Assembly: GCA_903930745.1 (NCBI GenBank)
Contig: CAIYZX010000554.1
Coordinates: 1-6,030, forward strand
Length of the DNA stretch: 6,030 bases
Direction: 5' to 3'
Source: an uncultured Chloroflexota bacterium
GTDB lineage: Bacteria; Chloroflexota; Limnocylindria; Limnocylindrales; CSP1-4
Within the stretch, counting starts at the first letter, position 1. The number at the start of each line of letters is the position of its first letter. The notes beneath the pieces are model-generated. The model did not search any database. It was not told the origin of the DNA and saw nothing but the letters and a program-made list of their open reading frames with translations. Below, piece by piece: positions 1 to 5,403 of this stretch. A program made the translations under genes and the position numbers.

Positions 1-814
1 CGATGGCCTCGATGACCCCGGGGCGATCGTCCGGGTGGACCAGCACGAGCCAGGCGTCAAGCCCCGCAGGAGTCTCACCCGCCGACAGCCCGTGCAGCGC
101 GCAGGTGACGGGGGACCACGTGAACCGGTCGTCTGCGAGGCGCCATTCCCAGGAGCCGATGCCGGACGCCTCCAGGGCGTACTGCAGCCGCTCCTCCTGG
201 TCGCGCAGCTCGCGGAAGAGGCGTGCGCGGTCCAGCGCGGCAGACCCCTGGTACGCAAGGGCGCCCAGGAACCACCGCTCGTCCGGGTCCACCGCCCGGG
301 GCGTCGCCCACGCGAGCCCGATGGCGCCGATCGTCCGTCCCTCGAGGTGCATCGGCATCACCGCCGAGCCCTCGGCCCCGGCGAGCGGAACGCCGGGCAC
401 CACGACGGCGGGGAACTCGCCGTGCCGGTCCGCGGCGCTGGCGTGGAACTGGGGCTCGCCCGTCCGGACGGCCACGGTCATCGGCACGTCGGCGGAGAGC
501 GGCACGCGCATCCACGGCGAGATGGTCTCGGTCGGATAGCCCGCCGCAGCGAGGATCTCCACGTGCTCGCCGTCCTCGGACAGCGCGGTGATCCAGCCCA
601 TCGGCGCATCCATGGCGGCCATGGCGGCCTCCAGGACCTGGCCCGCCACGGCATCGGGAGTCAACGCCTGCGCGAGCGCGGTGGCGAGCAGCTGGAGACG
701 CGTCCGCTGGTCGGCGACACGCTGCAGGACTGCGGGCGTGACGTGCTGGGACGGCGCGGGCGGAGAGGCGGCGGGCGTGGACGCGGAGCTCGTGGCTCCG
801 GGGTCGTGGCTCAC
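1..814 (-). CDS. GAF-PAS sensory protein, N-terminal part (C-terminus off the left edge)
   Basis: A minus-strand frame opens at GTG (814-812) and stays open to the edge, giving 271 visible residues. Residues 1-30 are a Ser/Ala/Pro-rich disordered start. About 35-200 form a GAF domain: an entry helix, then a core ending in a strand rich in Gly/Ile/Ala (IGAIGLAW near 162-169) and the closing helix near 180-203. A short helical linker leads into a PAS domain from about 208, with the family-typical GIGSWEW (218-224) and the VHPDDR motif (259-264). No membrane segment is seen, so it is probably cytosolic. The output domain lies outside the window; histidine kinase, GGDEF/EAL or PP2C phosphatase would all fit. 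It lies 61 nt after the diguanylate cyclase gene on the same strand, so co-transcription is likely. The GTG is chosen because no ATG or GTG occurs in frame in the 61-nt gap; no clear Shine-Dalgarno precedes it, so the start is less certain than the domains. Confidence 0.85.
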   Translation of the reverse strand, partial: MSHDPGATSSASTPAASPPAPSQHVTPAVLQRVADQRTRLQLLATALAQALTPDAVAGQVLEAAMAAMDAPMGWITALSEDGEHVEILAAAGYPTETISPWMRVPLSADVPMTVAVRTGEPQFHASAADRHGEFPAVVVPGVPLAGAEGSAVMPMHLEGRTIGAIGLAWATPRAVDPDERWFLGALAYQGSAALDRARLFRELRDQEERLQYALEASGIGSWEWRLADDRFTWSPVTCALHGLSAGETPAGLDAWLVLVHPDDRPGVIEAI

Positions 815-875
815 GGGCTGAGTATGCGCCGGGTTCCGGCCAGGGTGGGCTGGAGAGCTGCCGCGCAGCCGCGGA

Positions 876-2192
876 TCAGTGCGTGGCGTCCGGGGCCGGC
901 GCGAGGTCCGGCAGGAGGTCCGGGTCCTCCCAGAGCCGGATGCCGCCACCGGCCTCCTTCGCCAGGTACATCGCCGCGTCCGCGTGCTGGCGGACGTCCG
1001 GCTCGAAGTCCCGCCGATGCGGCACCAGGAGCGCGACGCCGATGGAGGCGCCCACCACGTGCTCGCCGTCGTCCGTGGCGAACGGGCGGAGGATGGCCTC
1101 GTGGATCCGCTGGGCAAGGCGCAGCGCCGTGACCTCGTCGCGCACGCCCGTGAACAGCACGGTGAACTCGTCGCCGCCCCGGCGGCCAACCGCGTCGGTC
1201 ACGCGGACGCACCCGCGCAGCCGCCGGCCCACCTCGGCCAGCACCTGGTCGCCCACGAGATGGTCGTGCGGCCCGTCGTTGAGGCGCTTGAAGTTGTCCA
1301 GGTCCAGGAAGAGGTACGCGGAGCCCTCGATGCCCCGGCGGGCGCGATCCGCGGCCTCGGCGACCCGGAGGGCGAAGGCACGGCGGGACAGGACCCCGGT
1401 AAGGTCGTCGCGGTCCATCTCGGCCGTGAGCGCGGAGGTCTTCCAGAGCGAGAGGACGATCGCGGTGCACAGCATCGGCGTCCACCAGCCCACGGTGCTC
1501 CAGGTCACGGCGAACAGCCAGCCCAGCAGCGTCTCGGCGACGGCCGTGGACCGGAAGGAGCGGTCCATCACCGCGACCGCCTCGCGCGGGGTCAGGCCAT
1601 CGCGAAGGACCACGACGCCGGCCGCGAGCGCCGCCGAGAGGACGGTGAGGGTCAGCGTCCCGGCGATGCCGGCGGCAAGGTCCAGCGCCAGGCCCTGCGG
1701 GAGGCCAACGGCACCGCCGGTCATCCGCACGACATCCATGACAGCCCCTCCGAGGACGGCGGCAAGCGCCAGTCCTGCGTGGTTCGCGAGGACGCCGTAC
1801 CACGGGACCTCGCGCAGCTCGCGCCGGTCCAGCGTCGCGATCATGGCGACCCAGGCGCCCGCGGTGGGGCCGCCGAGCAGCAGTGCGGCGGAGATGAACG
1901 GAAGGTGCAGCGTCAGGACGGCGTGGCCACCGGGATCGCGCACGGTGCGGGTGCCGCCCACGAGGCCGTACACGATCCACGCGGCCAGGCCGGCAACGGG
2001 GGCCACGTCCCGGGCCGGCCCGGGGATCGCGAGTCGCGAGGAGAGCGGCACGGCGACCGTCGTGATCGCAAGGGCAGCCAGGCCGAGGATGATCGCAGCG
2101 GTCGTGTAGACCGCCAGCAGCGTGGTGCGGCGGTGGGCCGTGAGCAGGGCGGCCTCCAGGTCCCCGAGTGGATCGGCGAGGGTCACGCGCAT
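876..2192 (-). CDS. Membrane-bound GGDEF diguanylate cyclase
   Basis: The 438-residue protein is predicted to make cyclic di-GMP from two GTP at the inner face of the membrane. Residues 1-250 hold about six hydrophobic segments (approximately 23-48, 63-80, 93-119, 134-155, 168-196, 220-250), an integral-membrane sensor region that I cannot assign to a named family. The GGDEF domain follows from about 258: DDLTGVLSRRAF (262-273), metal-binding DLD (297-299), ND (305-306), HLVGD (311-315) and an intact GGDEF (339-343). RVTD (330-333) sits five residues before GGDEF, which is the canonical inhibitory I-site, so product feedback inhibition is likely. The loop between N305 and D315 is one residue longer than usual. 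The start is ATG 2192, with GGGGTGG four bases upstream. The frame stays open further upstream (to 2384), but that stretch is Arg/Gly/Pro-rich and looks non-coding. It heads a probable two-gene unit with the GAF-PAS gene and is divergent from the DsbA-like gene. Confidence 0.93.
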   Translation of the reverse strand: MRVTLADPLGDLEAALLTAHRRTTLLAVYTTAAIILGLAALAITTVAVPLSSRLAIPGPARDVAPVAGLAAWIVYGLVGGTRTVRDPGGHAVLTLHLPFISAALLLGGPTAGAWVAMIATLDRRELREVPWYGVLANHAGLALAAVLGGAVMDVVRMTGGAVGLPQGLALDLAAGIAGTLTLTVLSAALAAGVVVLRDGLTPREAVAVMDRSFRSTAVAETLLGWLFAVTWSTVGWWTPMLCTAIVLSLWKTSALTAEMDRDDLTGVLSRRAFALRVAEAADRARRGIEGSAYLFLDLDNFKRLNDGPHDHLVGDQVLAEVGRRLRGCVRVTDAVGRRGGDEFTVLFTGVRDEVTALRLAQRIHEAILRPFATDDGEHVVGASIGVALLVPHRRDFEPDVRQHADAAMYLAKEAGGGIRLWEDPDLLPDLAPAPDATH

Positions 2193-2453
2193 CGCGCCAC
2201 CCCGTCGTCGCCCCGCGGCCAGCGGCGCGCCGCCGCCTCCGGTGATGCCTTCCTCGTTATTGCCGTCACCCTGGTACTCCCCTCGTGGGCCGTGCGGTCC
2301 GGGCGGTCTCGCGCCTCGGGTTCCATCCGGCCGCCGGTTCCTCCCCAGGACCCGCCGCGCCGGACCGGGTGCCCCGGTCCGCATCCCGGACGCCGGGCTC
2401 GTGTGCCTGCCCGGTCGTCCGATGGAATGAGTACCCCGTTCGGGGCCCCCCGG

Positions 2454-2490
2454 ACAGGGACCCTGTAGTCCTATGGTCAGGGCGTCCCTG
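2454..2490. repeat. Pair of CAGGG/CCCTG dyads (possible operator pair)
   Basis: Two imperfect copies of the same inverted repeat lie 23 bp apart (start to start): ACAGGG-A-CCCTGT at 2454-2466 and CAGGG-CGT-CCCTG at 2478-2490. The half-sites are identical (CAGGG/CCCTG) and only the centre differs in length (1 versus 3 bases). A spacing of about two helical turns would place both on one face of the DNA, as expected for paired binding sites of a dimeric regulator. Chance formation is possible in GC-rich DNA, although the repetition of the same half-site argues against it. Whether this controls the cyclase, the DsbA-like gene or both cannot be told from sequence. Confidence 0.4.
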
Positions 2491-2525
2491 TGCGGGCCGG
2501 CGCCAGGCCGGGGATTCCGCCCCCC

Positions 2526-2552
2526 AAAAGTCCTGGTTGGCTCCGCCGGGTA
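2526..2552 (+). promoter_or_regulatory. Candidate sigma-28 (FliA/WhiG-type) promoter
   Basis: AAAAGTCC (2526-2533), an 11-base spacer, then GCCGGGTA (2545-2552) resembles the known FliA consensus TAAAGTTT-N11-GCCGATAA. Five of eight bases match in each box (AAAGT; GCCG plus the last A), and the spacer is exactly 11. It points toward the DsbA-like gene, about 98 bases upstream of the chosen start, which would leave a leader of roughly 90 nt. No sigma-70-like pair is evident nearby. The -10 box overlaps a perfect palindrome. The match is suggestive, not decisive. Confidence 0.42.
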
Positions 2553-2560
2553 CTACCCGG
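2546..2560. repeat. Perfect 15-bp palindrome CCGGGTA-C-TACCCGG
   Basis: Two perfect 7-base arms (2546-2552 and 2554-2560) flank a single central C at 2553. A one-base centre cannot form a stable RNA hairpin, so this is more likely a protein-binding site than a transcript structure. It covers the proposed -10 box and the likely transcription start, the classic position for a repressor operator. Part of the symmetry could be a by-product of the promoter sequence itself. Confidence 0.45.
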
Positions 2561-2632
2561 ACGGGCCGCACCATGCCCCCGAACGTGGCGGCAGCGGACG
2601 GGCAGGGCATGGGGCACCATGGGGACGTGAAC

Positions 2633-2638
2633 GAGGAG
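2633..2638 (+). promoter_or_regulatory. Shine-Dalgarno candidate GAGGAG for the DsbA-like gene
   Basis: GAGGAG ends 12 bases before ATG 2651. This is a long spacing, but it is the best ribosome-binding match near any in-frame start. It favours ATG 2651 over the in-frame alternatives GTG 2627 (MNEEPRAT start) and ATG 2609 (MGHHGDV start), which have only weak G-rich sequence upstream. Confidence 0.4.
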
Positions 2639-2650
2639 CCCCGCGCCACC

Positions 2651-4264
2651 ATGCCAGATCCGGAACCGTCGCCGGCCGCCGCAGCGCCGGAGACCCCGGC
2701 CGCACCCGCCGAACCCGCCGAGGCGCCCACCCAGGCGGATGCGGGCTCCACGGAGGCGCAGCCCGGCAGCCGAGAGGCGACGGACGCCTGGGCCGCAGCG
2801 ATCCTCGCCACGCCTGGGTCCGCCGCGACGCCCCCACAGGGGGACGACGTCGCGCAGACTGCCGGCCCGGACACGCCCGCAACCGATGCGCCGGCGCCCG
2901 GCGCCGACGCACCGGCTGCCCCGTCGGATCTCGCGGGCATGTCCCCGGAGCCGCCGGCCCCGCCGCGCGGTGGCGCGGGCCGCTCCGTCGTCAGGGCGCT
3001 CGTGGGCATCCTCGTCCTGGGGCTCGTCTTCGGTGCGGGCTTCGGCACCGGTCGCGTCACGGCGCCGTCGTCGTCGGCCGCCCCGTCGGGAGAGGCCGTG
3101 GTGCCCGACGAGTCCGAACCCGTCGACTCGGAGGCCCCCGCCACGCCGGTGGTCTCACCGTTGGAGGAGGATGGCCCGCTGCTGGGCAGCCCGGACGCCA
3201 AGGTGGTCATGGACTACTGGGCGGACTACCAGTGCCCGTACTGCGCCAGGTTCGGGCTGGACATCCTGCCGCTGCTGGAGAGCCGCGTCAGGGACGGCAC
3301 CCTGGCGATCCGCCACCGTGACTTCACCTTCATCGGCACGGAGTCCCTGTGGGTGGCCGTGGCCGTGCGGTGCGCCGGCGACGAGGACAGCTACTGGCCG
3401 ATGCATGCGGCCGTCTACGCGGCACAGGACGGCGAGAACCAGGGCGCCTTTGCCCGGACAAACCTCGTGGAGATCGCTGCGAGCGTCCTCGGCGACACGA
3501 CGGGCTTCGAGGCCTGCCTCGCCGACCACCAGAAGCTGGTGGACGTGCTGGACGACACGTCGGCGGGCAACCGCGCGGGCGTGAAGTCAACGCCCACCCT
3601 GGACGTCAACGGCCAGCGCTTCGAGGGCGTGCCGGACGCCAACAGGCTGATCGCCGCCATTGACGCGGCAGCCGCCGGCGCCGCTCCCGCGGTGCTGCCC
3701 ACCCCGGCGCCGTCCGCGGAGCCGTGGACGGACATCGTGACGAGCGGGCGCGAGGCCGGCGTGGTTGGCGCTCCGGTCACCGTGGAGCTGTGGATGGACT
3801 ACCAGGCCCCGGAGTCCGGGCCCGTCGTCAACGACCTGGAACCGGAGCTGCGGACCCGGATTGCGGATGGCAGGGTGCGGCTCGTGCTGCGCGACTTCGC
3901 CGCGCTGGGTGACGAGTCCGTGAGCGCATCCGTGTTCGTCCGCTGCACCGCGGGGCTGAGCGACCACGCCTGGTTCATCTCGGACATCCTCGCCGTCTCC
4001 GCGAAGGGCGCCGGTGCCGGGATCTTCGTGACGGACAACTTCCTCAACGTCGCGGCACGGCTGGGCATGCCCATCCGCCAGCTGGACACATGCATGGCGG
4101 ACGACACCGTCGCGCAGAAGGTCCGCGACGAGACGTCCCAGGGCCGTGAGGTCGGGATCATGGCCGGCCCGACGGTCGTGGTGCTCGTGCAGGGCAGGGA
4201 GGTTGCCCGCTTCAGCGGCGGCATCGCGCCGTCAGCGGTCCTCGACGAGATCGACCGCCACTGA
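2651..4264 (+). CDS. Membrane-anchored tandem DsbA/thioredoxin-like protein, second domain lacking catalytic cysteines
   Basis: The protein is 537 residues from ATG 2651 (GTG 2627 or ATG 2609 possible). Residues 1-110 are an Ala/Pro/acidic disordered tail ending in basic residues. About 113-136 is one membrane helix, so by the positive-inside rule the tail is cytoplasmic and the rest extracytoplasmic. A Ser/Glu/Pro linker leads to a DsbA-like (Thioredoxin_4 type) domain at about 176-340, with CPYC at 195-198, cis-Pro 315 in STPTL, and an extra pair C241/C289. After a Pro/Ala linker, a second homologous domain (about 373-537) keeps the fold signatures: MDYQ before the active site, RDF, VRC, and cis-Pro 507 in AGPTV. 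However, it has APES (386-389) in place of CxxC, plus C432/C481. Domain 1 is expected to be a dithiol oxidoreductase for exported proteins (oxidase or isomerase; the direction is not readable here). Domain 2 cannot do thiol exchange at that site and may bind substrate or partner. No VKOR or DsbB partner is in view. Confidence 0.92.
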   Translation: MPDPEPSPAAAAPETPAAPAEPAEAPTQADAGSTEAQPGSREATDAWAAAILATPGSAATPPQGDDVAQTAGPDTPATDAPAPGADAPAAPSDLAGMSPEPPAPPRGGAGRSVVRALVGILVLGLVFGAGFGTGRVTAPSSSAAPSGEAVVPDESEPVDSEAPATPVVSPLEEDGPLLGSPDAKVVMDYWADYQCPYCARFGLDILPLLESRVRDGTLAIRHRDFTFIGTESLWVAVAVRCAGDEDSYWPMHAAVYAAQDGENQGAFARTNLVEIAASVLGDTTGFEACLADHQKLVDVLDDTSAGNRAGVKSTPTLDVNGQRFEGVPDANRLIAAIDAAAAGAAPAVLPTPAPSAEPWTDIVTSGREAGVVGAPVTVELWMDYQAPESGPVVNDLEPELRTRIADGRVRLVLRDFAALGDESVSASVFVRCTAGLSDHAWFISDILAVSAKGAGAGIFVTDNFLNVAARLGMPIRQLDTCMADDTVAQKVRDETSQGREVGIMAGPTVVVLVQGREVARFSGGIAPSAVLDEIDRH

Positions 4265-4280
4265 GCCACCAAGCCGATGT

Positions 4281-4318
4281 GCGGGCGCGAGACCGCCGGC
4301 GCGCCGTCGCGCGCCCGT
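4281..4318 (+). terminator. GC-rich stem-loop just after the DsbA-like gene
   Basis: GCGGGCGCG (4281-4289) pairs with CGCGCCCGT (4310-4318), giving eight Watson-Crick pairs plus one G-U. The 20-base loop contains an alternative inner pairing (GGCGCG 4298-4303 with CGCGCC 4310-4315). It lies 17 bases past the stop codon and has only a short T content after it, so it is a weak terminator or a 3'-end-protecting hairpin. Confidence 0.4.
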
Positions 4319-4405
4319 TGCACCCGCCTGAAACCTTTGGCACGGCGCACGCCTCGGAGGGGAGACGCGGGCAGGCGCCCCGTCATGCACCGTGATTCCA
4401 GTCCC

Positions 4406-4451
4406 AGCGGCTCCTCCGGCTTCCCCGATCCGGAGGAGCCGCTTCTCGTTT
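4406..4451 (+). terminator. Strong intrinsic terminator between convergent genes
   Basis: A perfect 14-bp stem, 4406-4419 with 4430-4443 (arm AGCGGCTCCTCCGG), has a 10-base loop and is followed by TTCTCGTTT (4443-4451), a T-rich tail on the plus strand. It stops transcripts from the DsbA-like gene (stop at 4264). It lies 50 bases past the stop of the convergent regulator gene. The minus-strand tail lacks a T run, so termination in that direction would rest on the stem alone. Confidence 0.8.
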
Positions 4452-4492
4452 CCGGAGCGACGCCAGGCCAGGACTGGGGCGCGGGCGCGGGG

Positions 4493-5194
4493 CTAGAGGT
4501 CCGCGACCGAGATGATCCCGCGGCGGATCGCGAACTTGAGCAGCTCCACGCGGTCGTGGAAGCCAAGCTTCTCCATGATGTTCGCGCGGTAGTTGTGGAC
4601 GGTCTGCTCGGACAGGTGGAAGACCTTCGCGATCTCCCGGTTCGTGTGGCCCACCGCGGCCAGCAGGAGCACCTCTCGCTCACGCTCCGTGAGGGTGGCG
4701 TAGGCGTCCTCGAGCGGGGCGTCCGGGTTGCGCAGGACATAGGTGTTGACCATCCTGGTCACGATGGCCGGTGAGACGTACGTCTGGCCGCGGGTCACGG
4801 AGCGGACGGCCGCCACGAGGTCCGTGGGCTCCGCCTCGCGGGTGAGGAACCCGTCCGCGCCCGCCTTGAGCGCCATGGTGAACTGCTCGCTGCCGCCGCG
4901 GCACTCAAGCGCGAGGATCCGCTTGCCGGGGGCCGCTGCTCGGATCCTCTCGATGGTCTCGAACGCACCCGCGCCCGGGGCGCCAAACGGGAGGCACTCG
5001 GCAACGATCACATCCGCCTTGGACCGCGCGAGGCCCGCGAGCAGGTCCTCCTGGGAGCGCGCGATCTGCTCAACCTCCATGTCGAGCTCGCCCTCGATGA
5101 CCTTGCGGTAGCCCTCGACGAGCATGGGGAACTCGAAGATCGCGAGGAGCACCTCGATCTTCGCGCCGGCACCAGCCGATCCGTTGTTCCTCAC
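4493..5194 (-). CDS. NarL/LuxR-family regulator with a degenerate receiver domain
   Basis: The protein is 233 residues from GTG 5194, preceded by GAGGG at 5203-5199 with a four-base gap. Residues 13-135 follow the NarL receiver pattern in length and hydrophobic strands (VLLAIF, VIVAE, ILALE, GFLTRE), but the phosphorylation residues are altered. The acidic pair is F20-E21, the phospho-acceptor Asp is E66, the Thr/Ser is E97 and the Lys is R119. Residues 165-228 are a good LuxR/GerE helix-turn-helix: LTEREREVLLLAA, then TNREIAKVFHLSEQTVHNYRANIMEKLG. The protein is therefore expected to bind DNA, with a receiver that is probably not switched by phosphorylation. Glu at the acceptor position may mimic the active state or serve a ligand- or partner-driven pseudo-receiver. 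No cognate histidine kinase is adjacent. The frame stays open upstream (to 5296), but that extension is not receiver-like and the ribosome-binding site supports GTG 5194. Confidence 0.92.
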   Translation of the reverse strand: MRNNGSAGAGAKIEVLLAIFEFPMLVEGYRKVIEGELDMEVEQIARSQEDLLAGLARSKADVIVAECLPFGAPGAGAFETIERIRAAAPGKRILALECRGGSEQFTMALKAGADGFLTREAEPTDLVAAVRSVTRGQTYVSPAIVTRMVNTYVLRNPDAPLEDAYATLTEREREVLLLAAVGHTNREIAKVFHLSEQTVHNYRANIMEKLGFHDRVELLKFAIRRGIISVADL

Positions 5195-5198
5195 CAAG

Positions 5199-5203
5199 CC
5201 CTC
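5199..5203 (-). promoter_or_regulatory. Shine-Dalgarno GAGGG for the LuxR-type regulator
   Basis: On the minus strand GAGGG is followed by CTTG and then GTG (5194-5192). The spacing suits this GTG and is too short for the in-frame TTG at 5197, so it decides the start. Confidence 0.6.
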
Positions 5204-5231
5204 AACCTGTGTCGAGTGCGCGACAGCACGG

Positions 5232-5265
5232 GCCCCGGTGGTCCGGGGCTGCGCGGTCAACTTTG
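5232..5265 (-). promoter_or_regulatory. Promoter-like box and GC-rich inverted repeat ahead of the regulator
   Basis: On the minus strand CAAAGTTG (5265-5258) resembles a sigma-28 -35 box (TAAAGTTT, six of eight). It overlaps TTGACC (5260-5255), a sigma-70-like -35. Neither has a convincing -10. Eight bases after CAAAGTTG lies GCCCCGG-ACCA-CCGGGGC (5249-5232), a 7-bp perfect inverted repeat with a four-base centre, 38-55 bases before the start codon. It could be an operator in the promoter or a small hairpin in the leader. The assignment is weak. Confidence 0.3.
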
Positions 5266-5337
5266 CCCGGTTGCATTGCCGCCCCGGACGGGCCATCGGT
5301 CGTCACGGGCTTCCCCGTCGTCCGACAGCGGGCAGGA

Positions 5338-5368
5338 CCCTTCGGCACATGCCGCAGGTGCCGAAGGG
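5338..5368 (-). terminator. Stem-loop after the epimerase-like gene
   Basis: CCCTTCGGCAC (5338-5348) pairs perfectly with GTGCCGAAGGG (5358-5368), an 11-bp stem with a 9-base loop, starting 35 bases after the epimerase stop codon in the direction of transcription. No T run follows on the minus strand. It is the likely end of the epimerase transcript, which would separate it from the regulator gene downstream. Confidence 0.55.
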
Positions 5369-5390
5369 GCGCCCACGGCGATCGCGCCCC
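5366..5390 (-). other. Second hairpin overlapping the terminator-like stem
   Basis: GGGGCGC (5366-5372) pairs with GCGCCCC (5384-5390) around an 11-base loop. Three bases (5366-5368) are shared with the 11-bp stem at 5338-5368, so the two cannot both form fully. It starts 13 bases after the epimerase stop. It may simply reinforce termination. Confidence 0.35.
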
Positions 5391-5403
5391 CGCCCGCGGC
5401 ACC

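Larger units (their letters stand above)
2193..2650. promoter_or_regulatory. Divergent intergenic region between the cyclase and DsbA-like genes
   Basis: This 458-nt stretch separates two divergently oriented genes and must carry both promoters. No open frame in it has convincing protein character; the predicted peptides are Arg/Gly/Pro-rich. It is dense in short dyads: 2434-2445 (CCCCG-TT-CGGGG), 2454-2466, 2478-2490 and 2546-2560. A sigma-28-like promoter is proposed at 2526-2552 toward the plus strand. I found no convincing sigma-70 -35/-10 pair for the cyclase direction. The least GC-rich stretch near that gene is 2256-2263 (CAATAACG-like on the minus strand), which is only a weak hint of a -10. 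I saw no match to the conserved core of the GEMM c-di-GMP riboswitch. Confidence 0.6.

Noticed and set aside
35..1132. Long plus-strand frame opposite the GAF-PAS gene
   Set aside because: It is low-complexity Arg/Gly/Pro sequence spanning two minus-strand genes, with no domain-like character.
2193..2384. N-terminal extension of the cyclase to an upstream ATG at 2384
   Set aside because: The added 64 residues are Arg/Gly/Pro-rich and unlike a membrane-protein N-terminus. ATG 2192 gives a normal start just before the first membrane helix.
879..2468. A very long open frame on the plus strand opposite the diguanylate cyclase
   Set aside because: Its translation is Arg/Gly/His-rich without family features, and the opposite strand encodes a complete GGDEF protein. 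It is a by-product of high GC.
2193..2650. A c-di-GMP riboswitch or small RNA in the divergent region
   Set aside because: I could not find the conserved GEMM core or a hairpin with a T tract. The structures seen are short palindromes better suited to protein binding.
5195..5296. N-terminal extension of the LuxR-type regulator to an upstream start at 5296
   Set aside because: A good Shine-Dalgarno sits just before GTG 5194, and receiver homology begins shortly after it; the extension would cover the promoter-like region.
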